A DNA stretch of 64,000 nucleotides from positions 1 through 64,000 of the forward strand of contig JAEUBA010000113.1 of assembly GCA_018257865.1 (NCBI GenBank). Direction: 5' to 3'. The position numbers were made by a program, and so were the translations under genes. This document shows, one piece after another, positions 34,379-46,021 of the stretch. Numbering within the stretch: position 1 is the first letter of the stretch; each line of letters begins with the position of its first letter. Source of the DNA: Stereocaulon alpinum. Lineage: Eukaryota; Ascomycota; Lecanoromycetes; Lecanorales; Stereocaulaceae. Below the pieces are notes generated by a model that saw only the letters and a list, made by a program, of their open reading frames with translations, did no database searches and had not been told where the DNA came from.

Positions 34379-37066
34379 CTAATCGTCCTCAATATCATCG
34401 TCGCTGAGATACAGCTTTCCCACTTCTTCCTCGACCGGGACTAGTGTCGTGTTTGCATCCTGCCCTCCTTGTCCAGCACCTTGCCCTATAACTGCCCTTG
34501 AAGCTGTTCTCTCAGACTTGCCGTCTGCAGGACGATCAGTCGTCCACTCCCTGGCGAGAGCTGTATCATCGACGTTGTCTTCGTCCGAACCCTCTTCTGT
34601 TGGACCACCGATGCCATGAAATTGTGTGATCTTCTCCAATTCATTGAGACGCGTCAATGCAGGGTTGCGCTGCTCGACTTTTGTGATGTAAGGGAGGCGC
34701 TCAAGGATGAGTTCAGCCTTGGTGCAGTTGAGGCTCGTTCTCATAGGTTCAGTAGCTTCATGTCCATCGGAATCTGCTGGTACGGTTATAATTTCTTTCG
34801 AGTTCGAGGTAATGAAATGGCGACCTGCGCTATGAAGCGGACTCCCCGAAGACATGACGCCAACTCTAAACCGGTCGGTCCACATACCGACTAATCCATC
34901 GATCTCTTCCATCTGCCTTGACAGCCTCGCAGACATGGGATAGAACATCTTGTATGTATCATTCATTCTCCCACTTTTCCCAGTGATGGGATGAGCACGT
35001 CGCTTCACAGGATCAGGCAACGCAAAGAGCAAACCCCGTACTGCAAGCTGGAAGCAGATTTCATTTTGCCTTAGGGAATCAGATGCTGTACCTTGGTATG
35101 AGTGGCCTCCCAAGTCTCCCCCGGAGCCAAATCGACCGGCCCAAGGTGAAGCTAGTAGGTCGCTATCGGAGAGAGCATCTAGGCAGCCGTTGAGAGCTTC
35201 TGTGAAGTGAGAGCCTTCGCACGAGAGGACGTAGTTCTCATGTAATGCAGCCACGAATGTACCTGTGTCTGTACCAGTCTCGTCGATGAGCTGATTAGCG
35301 GAGACCTGAGAGACTCTCGATCTGACATGCTCCGACATATGATCCGGTGGCTGAGGTAGAGGTTCGTCGTCCTCAAAGTCATCGCGCTTATTATATACCA
35401 CCTTCCCCACGGCATGAAACAGACCGAGACTAGACTCCCTCTGTGTAATCATCTCCAACGACGCACTTTCCATTTTCGTTAGTGCATACGAGGCATTGAC
35501 TCCCTTCTTGGCCCTGGAGGCTACTCTACCACCCCAATCATCGCCATCCAGCCCTCGAAGACAGAGAAACTCTAAGGAGCCGATAGCGCTACGGACATCC
35601 CCGACTTCGGCTAATCTTTTGAGAGCAGAGGGACCAGGTATCCTGCGCCGGCCAGACTGCCTAGCCTCTTTCTGGACAACAAGACTAAGAGCTTTGATGA
35701 GATATGTCGAAGCAACAGGGTTGTAATCGATTACTGTCACACCCGGGTGGCCTAGGATCTCAGAGCCTAGAAGCCTGTGCGCTGTAAAGCTATCGCTAGC
35801 AGCTGTGGTAGTGGTCAGGCGTGTCTCAGTGATTATCATGACCACAGGTGTGACACTGCCGCCGAATCCTGTTTGCTTCGCGTACACGGCTTCCATGGAA
35901 GGCGTGTTGATGGCCAAATACTCAAGGATACTTGAGCGAAATGATCGAAGTGCGCTGGAAGTGCTCAGAAACGTATTGGGGAACTCTTCAAGCAGTATGA
36001 CCTTCCGACTTGTAAGATCGGCATTTGTCGTAGCGTTTGGTGATGGTATCGCATGCTCGGTGCCAGTACTGTCCGTCAACGAGAGCGCCCCAAACTTACC
36101 ACTACGGCCAAGGAATTCCTCAAAACGGGCGGACATAGAAAAGTAGCCCTCAGACGAGTACTCTGAACCCACTGGGTTTCTCCATTCAGAGATGTCCAGG
36201 TCCATAGCTCTAGCCAGTGTAGATATCGTAGCAGTCTTGCCCACGCCAGACGGACCCCTCAGGATCAAAAGTCTCCTCCTATCCCGACTTCTGAACGCAT
36301 TCTCCACCCAGCTGCGTACGTCTGCCACCTTCCTCTTATGCACCGCTAGCTCTTCAAGGTCGCTAGGACCGAATCTCTCGGCCCACGGTCTCGAATCCAG
36401 GTCCTTTGGTGCGGCCACCGCTGCAGTTGACATGTCCTTGCTTTTGCCCATAGCACTGCCAGCGATCTTGAATCTCTGGCTCCCGGCCGGGAGCTTCTGG
36501 GCCTGCGTTGCAGCAGGTACATTATGTGTCGAGGCAAACGGTGCCTTCCGACGATCAAGCACCAAATGTGCGGTATCTTGTAGTCCCCGTAGCTCATCCG
36601 CGTCCTCTATGGGTGAGTCGTCTTCTATCACATCCTCCTCTTCATCTTCAATGCCCAGTGTCTCGACCTTGGGCGATTCCCTCTTAGCTTGTCTCTGGCC
36701 ATTCACTTGCTGGCTGTGATTTGCATTACCAAAGAATGAAGAGATTGGCTTTGACGGCTGCTTCGTCGCGGGCTTTGCTGTGAGCTTTGATCGATGCGCG
36801 GGCTTCTTGGGCGAAGGATCAGGGCTTGAATGTGTGACCGTGGATTTCTTCACCTTAGAGCTGTTATCCGTAGGCTTCTTTCGAGGTCTGGAGGGAAGAG
36901 ACCGTTTGTTGGCGTTCATTTGTTTCGAAGTCGCTTTTGTTCCAGCTTCTTCATTCCTAGTGATTTTAACCTCGAGCGCCTGTTCTGCTGGAGATGCCCA
37001 ATCCTCGTCATCGTCTGAGCTAAGAACAACCAGCCTCTTCTGTCTCTTCGCTGGCGGCGGAGCCAT
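34379..37066 (-). CDS. rad17: Checkpoint clamp loader Rad17/Rad24
   Basis: Rad17 (Rad24 in budding yeast) replaces Rfc1 in an RFC-like complex that loads the 9-1-1 clamp at damaged DNA, starting the ATR checkpoint. The 895-aa single-exon frame has a basic, disordered N-terminus, then PWAERFGPSDLEELAVHKRK (residues about 228-246), Walker A GPSGVGKT (271-278) and a Walker B-like ILLEEFP (357-363). The N-terminus contains SKPISSFF (about 105-112), which resembles a PCNA-interaction peptide although Gln is replaced by Ser. The acidic C-terminus ends YLSDDDIEDD, similar to the acidic Rad17 tail implicated in clamp contact. Its 3' end faces the 3' end of the AMP deaminase gene. Confidence 0.93.
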   Translation of the reverse strand: MAPPPAKRQKRLVVLSSDDDEDWASPAEQALEVKITRNEEAGTKATSKQMNANKRSLPSRPRKKPTDNSSKVKKSTVTHSSPDPSPKKPAHRSKLTAKPATKQPSKPISSFFGNANHSQQVNGQRQAKRESPKVETLGIEDEEEDVIEDDSPIEDADELRGLQDTAHLVLDRRKAPFASTHNVPAATQAQKLPAGSQRFKIAGSAMGKSKDMSTAAVAAPKDLDSRPWAERFGPSDLEELAVHKRKVADVRSWVENAFRSRDRRRLLILRGPSGVGKTATISTLARAMDLDISEWRNPVGSEYSSEGYFSMSARFEEFLGRSGKFGALSLTDSTGTEHAIPSPNATTNADLTSRKVILLEEFPNTFLSTSSALRSFRSSILEYLAINTPSMEAVYAKQTGFGGSVTPVVMIITETRLTTTTAASDSFTAHRLLGSEILGHPGVTVIDYNPVASTYLIKALSLVVQKEARQSGRRRIPGPSALKRLAEVGDVRSAIGSLEFLCLRGLDGDDWGGRVASRAKKGVNASYALTKMESASLEMITQRESSLGLFHAVGKVVYNKRDDFEDDEPLPQPPDHMSEHVRSRVSQVSANQLIDETGTDTGTFVAALHENYVLSCEGSHFTEALNGCLDALSDSDLLASPWAGRFGSGGDLGGHSYQGTASDSLRQNEICFQLAVRGLLFALPDPVKRRAHPITGKSGRMNDTYKMFYPMSARLSRQMEEIDGLVGMWTDRFRVGVMSSGSPLHSAGRHFITSNSKEIITVPADSDGHEATEPMRTSLNCTKAELILERLPYITKVEQRNPALTRLNELEKITQFHGIGGPTEEGSDEDNVDDTALAREWTTDRPADGKSERTASRAVIGQGAGQGGQDANTTLVPVEEEVGKLYLSDDDIEDD

Positions 37067-37648
37067 TCCAGATATGGGAGGTTACATTGGGGCGTGAAAA
37101 TGTAGATCTTATGTCCCTCCCCATGTTTACTATTACTGGAGACTCATGTCCTGTGGGAAATCTCATTGAAAGACACAGAGAAGGCAGCATCAATACGTTA
37201 GGGAGGCATGTTGACGGGTCTGTTTTCAAAGTGTTATGATGCATGTATTCAAACCTAGAATAGCTAGCCTCACGTCTTAGCAAGTGGCTGTAAACTTTCT
37301 ACGAAGTTCGGTCCGCCACACGCGACTACAGGATCGCAACAGAAGAGACGAATCTACTCGCTAGCCTCTTCCTAGTCAACCAAGGGACACGGGGTAGGAA
37401 GTTGGAAAATCGCACCATTATCTCACTCCATTGATTGCACTAGCTATGGAACACTATCTTGTTTGTTGACAAGCAGCTAGTAGCTTATGAAGATACACAT
37501 GAAAGCTTCTCCGCCTCGTTCTGATCTTGAGGATCTCGAAGATTCGACCGCTAGTCATGACTGCTCCTTCTCCCAATCTGGGCACTTCTTTATCTTGACC
37601 TCATCGACGATTTTTGGAGATGTATTGCTTGCCCTCGTAAGCTGCCTC
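37067..37648. other. Intergenic upstream of rad17
   Basis: This is the promoter region of the minus-strand clamp-loader gene and the 3' flank of the next minus-strand gene. No additional gene was seen. Confidence 0.5.
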
Positions 37649-40600
37649 TTACCAATATGGTCCTCCCTCTGTAGGCTTCGAGCTTGTCTGGTGGCTTGTC
37701 TGATAGCTTGTTGTCTGGCCCTTCGATCCTGAACTACCCTTCACACCCCTGTTTAGAAAGCCGACGTTGTCAATGTTGGTCACGATCTCGTGGGCTAACG
37801 AATACAGATCACGGACTACACCTCTGTTGATTATCGTATGTGGACCCCATTTGGCTACCTCGCCGAGCTCTAGTGTATCGTTAACTCCCAATGTCTCACC
37901 TGCGCTGATAGATGCAATGGACGCTTCCCACCACAGTCGACCTGCGTCAATCATCTCTTTTGACTCTTTGATCGTGCCCTGGTACTCATTCTCATTCCGA
38001 GACACGTGAAGGTCTTGTACTTCGCAAAGCTGAAGTAAGAGGTCCGCATAGACTTTTGAGGAATACGACGTCTTTCGTCGAAGTGTAATTGACGTGATTA
38101 CGAGCTCTTGGTCACTTGTCTGGGTTGATAGATCGAGGCCTGTGCCGCCTTGTGAAACGAAAATTTTCATGTTGCTAATGATGGCATCCACTTGTTTTTG
38201 GAATCTATTCGAGTACAGTCCACTTGTTGTTAGTCGAAGGCTCGCATCCCAGACTCGCTTTGGAAAGTGGAAGTCCAGAGATCCAATCAGAACCTTAGGG
38301 CCATGGATTTCAAAGGTTCCGTCTTCGTCAAGGTTGATAGTGACTTGATCACCATGCTTTGTTCTACACTTGTAGACGTAGGTGACGTTACGAAGGATGA
38401 ATTCCGGATCAAAGATTCTACGACCTTGGGAAAGACGAATGTCGAGGATAGACTCTACATCAACAAGAGACGTTGTAAGTCTCAGGGTGAATATGGTTTC
38501 GAGCTTGTTCGTGTTTGTATCAGTCTTCTCTGGAAACGCAGATGACCATTCCGGAAGGCTGAACGGTTTCGCCTTGAATTCCTTAGAACCAGTCTCATGG
38601 TTTATGAGTAGCCTTCCAATTCCCATTTCAAATGTAATGGGGCCGCGACGAGGTAGTGCTAGTGCTAACAGCTGCCTCGATACTTCTTCGAACTTCTGAC
38701 TCCGCGCCGCGTTGCCTCCTACTAATCCACGCGAAGGCGCTTTCTGACCCATAGTGCGTTTTAGACTTTGAGGCTTGGGCTTCCCCGAGTTGTGATGCTC
38801 TTGTGGCATTGTCGTATCTACGAGGGCACCTGCTCTGCCTCGAACAACGGGCCGACCCTCCCAGCCGAATTCAGTGGGCTTCGGCGCCGGGGGCGGAGAA
38901 GGTGGCATATATGGAGGAGTGATCTCTGGGAGAGCTGCTTGCAATTGAAGTTCCGGCCGATCTCGGACAAGCGTTGACTGGTTCTCTTTGCCTGATGCCC
39001 TTTGCAAGAATAATTCCGAGGCTGCCATTGGTTGCCTTGCTGTACCTGCTACTGTTTGCAATGATGGCTCTCCATATCCACATTTCTCTAGTGGCTTTTC
39101 TAACGGCTTTGTCTCTAAAAGGGCTGTTTGAGTTGGCACGAGTTCAAAAAGCCCGTGGACCGCCTGATATTGACCCTCTCGGTCTAATGCTACTTGGAGC
39201 GAATGTGCTTTTGTTGGTTGCTCCGCAACCACCACCGATGCCCAGGCATTACCTGATGCTGTATGATAAGGTGGATTGATCGCTGCCAGGTTCGCTGGTG
39301 GCGTAGGAGGAGAGTCGACATTTGGGAGAGCTTCCCGGGACACCGCAAATTCGGACAAGTCTTGGACCGATATCGCCTGATCCTCTCTCGCCAATGGCGT
39401 TCGCTGCAACGGCTGATCCAATGGTTGGTTGCTGACGTCCTTTCCCTCCGCAGGGCTGCGGGTGGATGTTGGGGACTTGGGAACCGTAGCGTGAATTGGG
39501 TCATTGACTACGTTCTCCGCAGATGTTTCAGCCTTGGCAAGTGCAGCCTTTCCACGTCCTTTGACTACTCGAACTCTCTTCGTGTTTGGTTTCTGGATAG
39601 GCATCGGCTCGAGGGGTTCTTTGTAAATTACTGTAGTCGTGGTATTCGGTTTCGCACTTGGGCCCGATTGCCCTTCTGCCACCAGATCCGGTTGGAAAGG
39701 ATGCGCGAACTCGGCTGCAGTAGCAACATTTGAGACCCATGCCGTCGTTGGTGTTACCAGTGCGTCTGTTAGCATTGTGTTCAATATTGTGCTCGGAATC
39801 AGATGTTGACCTCGATCGGCTCCGAAGAACTTGAAAGGGCGACCTTTCCAGGGAGAGACGGCACCCTTGCTAGGTTCCTTGATACGTTTCTGTTGAACAG
39901 GAATACGACATCCGTTCTTGATGATTGAGACAACCAGTGCATTTTGGATTGACTTGAAGATAGGCGAATCGGGTGATAGAAGCGTGGTTTGACAGCGGCG
40001 ATCACCTGTGTCTTTGAGAGCCCTCATCTCCAGCTGAAAGGATGGCTCACCTTCCACGACTGGAAAGCTGAAAATGCGAGGAAAGCTCTTTTGGTCGATC
40101 TGTACAGTTAGCAGTAGGTTGTTGATTTGGAGCGGAGTTCAGCAACTCACTGCGACCTTGTCCATGACACCAAGCTTTGAGATCGCTCTCCCAACATCTC
40201 CCTCGTTATCTCCTTTTACTTCTAGCTCTGAGACCAGTTCATTCGCCCAGTCGATACGACAAAAGCATAGGCTACCAATTTGTTGAATTACATCGTCACT
40301 GATCTTTGAGCCAATCGCTCTACCGCTCTGATCAGGTACCCAAGTGTGATTGACTGTCTCATGTTCAATGAGAAGGCCCTTGTTTTCTGTGCTGGAAGAA
40401 CACTCGTTGATGATATGGCTGTTGATAGGGTTGCCGTTCATGAGTCTAAGAGGCTGCGTGACCAATTCTGCCAAATCTTTCATCTCTGGGGTTGGAACGG
40501 AGACGGTGCCCTTCTTTCTGGTGACTTTGACATCCTACGGGAATATGCGTTGGGTTGGACCTGGTGAAAAAGTGAAGGTACTTACCTCGAATATCTCGGG

Positions 40601-40954
40601 CGCCTTGTCACACTCCATGTCAATGAATCCTTTTACAAGATTGATGAATTTGAACAATGATGTATCGTCACTCTTCGGACAAGATATGGTATAATAGCCA
40701 TCACGAAATTCACAGCTAACATTTGGAGCTGCTATGGTGCTGCATTGGGAGAATAACATAAGCACCTACTACTCTGTGAATGGGAGAGTACGTACCTAAA
40801 TGCTCTAATAATCTCGTCTGTCTACGTGGGATGTTAGTCTCCGTAGGAACGCATGGTGAGTGCATTGGCTCACCGCAGCAATACTGAAATTGTAAAGTGA
40901 CCCAAACACATGGGTGACACCCTCTTGTGCCGTTTTGGTACTTTCTTGTGCCAT
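37649..40954 (-). CDS. Conserved fungal protein with KH-like N-terminal region (DUF7905-like)
   Basis: Function unknown. The ATG at 40954 begins MAQESTKTAQEG. Four short introns (near 40873, 40795, 40590 and 40150 and downstream) join five exons to a protein of about 980 aa. The N-terminal third includes SCEFRDGYYTISCPKSD and a KH-like stretch QSGRAIGSKISDDVIQQIG...SELEVKGDNEGDVGRAISKL, resembling the GxxG turn and the last strand-helix of a KH fold, so RNA binding is possible. The middle is disordered and Pro/Thr-rich. The C-terminal ~300 residues form a folded-looking alpha/beta region (RRGPITFEMGIGRLLINHET to NIDNVGFLN), which I associate with the fungal family DUF7905; that name is from memory. 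It is not an enzyme I recognise. Confidence 0.7.
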
Positions 40955-42021
40955 TCTGGCACTGAGTAATGATGATGACTTGCGCTCACTGAGCAGTCTT
41001 TAATGTCCTAGGACATCGGAAAAGGTAATCGACAGATGTAATCTGATGGTGTTTGACTGGTGAGGAATGTTCTGGAGGCGGAAAAGTGATAAACAGATCG
41101 CCGCTAGCCGCGTTCCGAGGAAGCAAACGAGGAAGGCGCGCAGCACATTATAAAGGAATCTGGGTAAGTGCTTCCCCTAAAGGCATAACACCCGATCCAT
41201 ATGGACCTCGCCGCCTTATCTGATTCCAATCTGCTCCACTAAATAGTCGTTCACCACACGAGATAAAGTATCTATAGACATGAGTATTTGCAGATATGAT
41301 TGGGAACCTGCATTGGCTCACTGAATTCGGATGAAAGTTCTAGGGGCCACAAACAAGTGTGGTGCTTCTTGTAGAGAGCTAAGCTGAGTGGCTCATCTCG
41401 ACAGGTGAGGGAAGACCTGCATTCTAGGAACCAAATCTTCGGGTTTCGCTCTCCCCGAGACCTGTTTGTACTACCTGACCTGGTATACTTCACATGAAGG
41501 CCCATACCCTTCTTACCACTGTGATGTAAACACTCGCCACCTGATCTCGACCAGCTACAATCCTGCGAGGTCGCTCAGACGCCACGCGCTCATGCAGCCA
41601 TGATGTATCAGGCTACGAACGCGTGGGATATAGGGAGCATAAGACTAAGAAGCCGCCGCTGTAAGACTCAGTCTGATGAGGTGACGAACGCTTCACAAAG
41701 AGGGGGTAGTACTTGGTCTCAAGGTTCCCGATGCTTCGGCGTTTCAAAGCTATCGAGCAACTTGACAGACTTGGTAAAGGCGAGATAAGAAGATGCGTTC
41801 ACGGCATGGTAATGAGCATAGTAGTAGCAGCCAAGGCCAAGGCTATGATTGTGCAATTGCGTTTTCACGGCGTCATAAGAAAAGAGGATGCGTTACCACA
41901 CACAGCGTAGCCCCATGAATACCTGTCTCTCATATCCCGTACACCCTGACACCATAGCCATGCATCAAGGGTATCATCGAACTGTCTATCCCAATGCTCC
42001 GAACAACGATGCTGCAATCCC
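40955..42021. other. Intergenic, no gene recognised
   Basis: About 1 kb lies upstream of the KH-like gene and downstream of the She3-like gene. A short direct duplication (CTTGTGCCRTTYTGG, about 40924-40957) spans the start codon of the KH-like gene. The remaining frames are short and without motifs. Confidence 0.5.
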
Positions 42022-43167
42022 TTACTCCGCATCCCGTATGTTATTTTTCAAGTTGACCACGTACTTCATCTGGCCCAACAAAGCCTCCATCTGCCTCAGC
42101 GTCCGATCATGCGTCGACTCGTTCTGCTCGGCCCTTTGGCGGATTCCTTGGACGCCAGACTCCTGCTCCGCTTTGTATGCCTGAAAGTCTGACGAGAGTC
42201 TGTCCTTGGCCTTGCGAGTTTTGTCCCCCTCCTGCCTCAGCTGCTCCATGATGACTTCAAGCTGGGCTAGCTTCTCTCTGTCAGAGTCGATTGCTCGTCG
42301 AAGGTCCTTAAGATCATTCTTGAGCTTTTGCGACTGCCGTTCGTATTTGTCCTCCATGCTCCTCCAAGACTTTAAAAGCGCTTCGTACTGGCTGTTCGAA
42401 CGCTTGGCGTGTTCCTTGTCTTCCGCAGCCTCCCTGCGTAACTTCTCCACCATCTCATCCCGCTCTCTTCTACTCTCTCGGGTCTCCCGCTCGGCCTTTT
42501 CTCTCCTTGATCGCTCTGCCTCTAAATCTGCTCGTAGCTCCTCAATCCTCCGGTCCTTCTTGGCCAAGAAGCTTTTGTCGGCTTCATGTATTGATACCAA
42601 ATTCGCATTTGACATCTGCAGGCCTTCCAAAGCTGACCTTGCCGACTCGCTCCGTTTAACCTCCTCTTCCAGCTTAACTGTAGCGAGCTTCTTCTCTCGT
42701 TGGAGGCGATCATTGTCACCCATCAGCTTCTCTATGACCCTCCCAGACTTCCCTGTCCCCGCCCTTCCTACTGCAGAAGACCATGGTATGTTTCCTTGCT
42801 CAGAGGAGGGGGTAGCTGAGCCGGATAGGAGATGGGGAGAGTTGAGAGAAAGGTCCACATCTGAAGGCAGCGGCGGCGAAGAAATTCGACTGAGATTGCC
42901 TGGCTGTTGCCGCGTCGGTGTATGCTGACCATTGGGTTGGATATTGTTCTCGGACTTGGATGATAGGGGGTTGCCATTTGGCTGTTCTGGTGTAGGGGAA
43001 TCGGAGAAGAAGTGGTTGAGCGCCATTGTTGGCGAGAAGAGCTCGTCGAGTTGTAGCCTTGGTGCTTCTGCAGCTGTGTGAGTCCGACGTTGAAGGTCTT
43101 TGCGGAGTGCCATGGTCGGTAGAACACCGGCGCTTGGATGCAGAGTTGTACAGGGTAGTGAATTCAT
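42022..43167 (-). CDS. She3-like coiled-coil protein
   Basis: The 381-aa single exon runs from ATG 43167; a downstream ATG (MALRKDLQ or MALNHFF) is also possible. The N-terminal ~120 residues are Pro/Ser/Asn-rich. From SSAVGRAGTGKSGRVIEKLM to the end, the chain is almost entirely heptad-like coiled coil (DNDRLQREKKLATVKLEEEV, RIEELRADLEAERSRREKAE), ending LRQMEALLGQMKYVVNLKNN. This composition and the G..GKSGRVIEKLMGDNDRLQREK block match what filamentous-fungal databases label SWI5-dependent HO expression protein 3. In yeast She3 adapts mRNA-She2 cargo to myosin Myo4. Whether this homologue carries mRNA is not known. Family identification rests on recall. Confidence 0.7.
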   Translation of the reverse strand: MNSLPCTTLHPSAGVLPTMALRKDLQRRTHTAAEAPRLQLDELFSPTMALNHFFSDSPTPEQPNGNPLSSKSENNIQPNGQHTPTRQQPGNLSRISSPPLPSDVDLSLNSPHLLSGSATPSSEQGNIPWSSAVGRAGTGKSGRVIEKLMGDNDRLQREKKLATVKLEEEVKRSESARSALEGLQMSNANLVSIHEADKSFLAKKDRRIEELRADLEAERSRREKAERETRESRRERDEMVEKLRREAAEDKEHAKRSNSQYEALLKSWRSMEDKYERQSQKLKNDLKDLRRAIDSDREKLAQLEVIMEQLRQEGDKTRKAKDRLSSDFQAYKAEQESGVQGIRQRAEQNESTHDRTLRQMEALLGQMKYVVNLKNNIRDAE

Positions 43168-43711
43168 TCATGGGTGCACAGGGAGTGTCACTTACCAGCT
43201 ATCTTGAATGCCCTCACCTGAGATTTCTGATGACGCCCTTTCATGGTGTTGGGCAATGTGTCAGTGTCCATAGCTGTGTTTACTATTCCATTTGTATTTA
43301 TTCATTAGTGGTTAGGCTGTTGTTGTATAAGTAGGAAGTGATCTTGATCTTCTTGAGAAGTACACTGAAGACCACAAGCCATTTTCCTATTCGAGAGGAT
43401 TGGAGAGAGTGCCTGATCTAAGCTGTCATCTTCAATTGGAGCAGGGAGGAGAGGGAGCCGTCGCTTAGCGGCGTATACTCCCTAGCGTAACGGAGATAGG
43501 ATTTAGACAACAGCGTTTCAAGTTTCAGCTACACTCAAGCTCGGAGGATGGTTGATTGGTGGCATAGGGGAAGAGACCCTACATACAATCATGAAACACT
43601 AGCAAACATGATCGCATCCTCCACGGCTCTTGATGAAGCATCTATGAATAGTACGCTACATTACTTGCGGCATGAATGGAACAAAGAGCGTACTACTAAG
43701 ACCGTCTTGGC
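43168..43711. other. Intergenic between She3-like gene and nop12
   Basis: No gene recognised. A purine/pyrimidine-mixed leader precedes the She3-like start. Confidence 0.5.
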
Positions 43712-45484
43712 CTAGCCTGTTTTCTTGCCCTGAGCCTTGAATTGTTTGCTCCGCGATGAAGGTTTGCCATGCTTCTTTCCTGAGTCTCTCGTTTTGAGAA
43801 TGCCTTTCCCTTGATGACTTGATGCCCGATAACCTTCAAAGACGATAGACTCTGGGGTCTTCGCAATGCCATTGATTTTTTTCGTCGCTAAAGTCTGCCG
43901 CTCCCTACCAGCTCTAAATTGAGCGGCACCTGCACGACCAAGTAATTTGCTGGCTCTACCAGCCAGAGACTGGACTTTGGAGGGGATCCTTGGCTTGTAA
44001 ATCTTCGCTGAATCGGTACTTCTTGTGTGTGTTGTATTCTTCGCATTACGACTGGTAGCGTTGGTCACATTTTTCGCTCTAGTCACGCGAAGAATCCGTG
44101 GTAGCATTGGTGGATACTTCTTCTCATTGTACAATAATGCAGTTTCGACAGCGTTGGCATTCTATGCATTATGCGCGTCAGTCTTAATCTCTTCACACTG
44201 TATCAGTGAGGGGCTTTAACCTCGAATTGCACATATGCAAAGCCTTTGCCAACCCGCGTTGTCTTGTCCCTAACCACTCTGACACTTTCGATCGTCCCAG
44301 CTTTACCAAATTGTCGCCATAGTCCTTCCTCAACGTCTGCAGGCTCCTTCGCTTTACGTGGTCGCTTGTTGTTTTCTTCATCTTCAGCGACATTGATGTT
44401 ACTCGCATCATCAACGAATCCGAGATTACCGACAAAGACACATCTCCGATGATCGATCTTAGCAGGATGTGCAACCGAGTCTACACGTAAATGTCGATCG
44501 AGGACCATAGTACCATTCAGCCTCTTAGTAGCTTCTCTAGCGGCTAATTGTGTAGAGTAAACAGCGTATGCATTTGTGCTTTTCGTCGTAGTATCCATGA
44601 GCTCCTTCTTGGCAAAGGCAGCCTTTCTTGGGATTCCTGTGCTTGTAAAAGCAGTAGAACGAAACCGAAGAGATTCGACACCATGTTTGATATCCTGTGT
44701 GGGAAGCACAGAAGAAAAAGATGCAAGATGGTCGATCAACGTCTTTCTCGCGGTCTTCGATTTTATAGCCAAAGTGGACACATTCGCGAGGAAGACTGTT
44801 CGAGCTGACTTCTCGAGGTCCAACTCATCTTTGGACGTGATCAGGCTCTCATGCTGTGGCAAATCCCTAATAGGTTTCTCTTCATCTTCAGTTGCGACTC
44901 CAATGCTCTCTGACGCAGACTTGTCTTCGGCATCTGAGGAGGCGTCATCTTCTTGGGCACTACCCAGGTGCTTCTGTTCTCGGATATTCAGCCGGACAGC
45001 TCTGGCATGATACTCTTCCTTGACCTCCTGCTTTGCCAATTGTTCCATGTATTTTCCTTCCAAATCATCTTCGAAGTCTCTCCGCTTCCTTTTCCGGTTG
45101 AGCAGAATTCCCGTGGCGGTACTGGATTTTGGCGAATCCGCTACTCTAGGCAGCGAGGCACCTGCATCTATCTGCTTATTGGCTATGTCGGACAGAGGAT
45201 CATATTTAGCTGTCTCAGCTTCGCTTGAGCGACCGGCTGTGTTGGTAGGGCGTTCCTCCTCACGGGAGGGTACCTGTTGCCGAAGAGATCTGTCAATGGG
45301 TTTCACAGGGCCTAGCTAAAGCGATATTAGAGAAGACACAGAGGACTTGCAACTTGTCCGTACTCACGGAATTGGCGAAGAGAGTGGAGAGAGCTGTGTC
45401 GTACTTCATTTCCTGTGGGCTCGATTTGGTGACAGCGGACTTTTCGACCACATGTGCATCTTTTCGTAGCTTTGTTTTACCCAT
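43712..45484 (-). CDS. nop12: Nucleolar RNA-binding protein Nop12 (RBM34-like)
   Basis: Nop12 is a nucleolar RRM protein needed for pre-25S rRNA processing in the large ribosomal subunit. The ATG at 45484 begins MGKTKLRKDAHVVEK. An intron (about 45314-45364) joins LFANS to LGPVKPIDRS. The first RRM (SARTVFLANVSTLAIKSKT... to LRVDSVAHP) has an insert before its second half. The second RRM begins RCVFVGNLGFVDD, continues LWRQFGKAGTIESVRVVRD and ends GKGFAYVQFE. A last intron (about 44155-44210) joins to NANAVETALLYNEKK and the LPRILRVTRAK segment. The C-terminal tail is Lys/Arg/Ser-rich, fitting nucleolar retention. The 5' splice site of the last intron (GTTAAA) is weak, so that junction could shift. 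It is divergent from the dep1/sds3-like gene. Confidence 0.92.
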
Positions 45485-46021
45485 ACTAGTTATTGGAAGT
45501 CTGTTCGACACACTGTTTGACATTGAATTCAGAATCTGGTTGACACCTGATCGGCGAATGTACATGCCGACGCTAAGCCTGATGACGAACAGGGATGCTG
45601 GCTCTGGCCGCAGGTGCACCAGTGGGAAACCCAAACGCTCCAGTTGAGAATACCTTTCGCACTCCTTCTTCAACCAGCCGGAATCTGTGACACCTCGCAC
45701 GCACATCAGATACCATTCAACACCTTCGACCCTCTTCAGTATTTCATCCATTCCGCCTTCACGTCCTCTGTCAATACGCATTGCCGACCATTCACTCGCC
45801 CTGGAACCTCTGCTTCTCCCACTCCACCAACGAGCCTCTGATCTAGATTACACAATTCGCAAACTGTGATGACTGGAAACGGCATTTGATGTGCTATCCG
45901 AGAGCTACTGTACATCTCAACCTGCTTGGCAGCCTCACCCTTCGACAAGCCCCTGCCAGCGAGGGCGCCCTCTCGTGTGCAACCACATTCTCCCACCCCC
46001 TCAAATAGTACTACAGCCACG
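45485..46021. promoter_or_regulatory. Divergent promoter region (nop12 / dep1-like)
   Basis: About 540 bp lies between two start codons of genes transcribed away from each other. Frames crossing it (for example one starting at a TTG at 45926) lack an ATG, so the plus-strand gene is taken to start at 46022. Confidence 0.5.

Noticed and set aside
45926..46021. Earlier start for the Dep1/Sds3-like gene
   Set aside because: The upstream in-frame start codon is TTG; the first ATG is at 46022.
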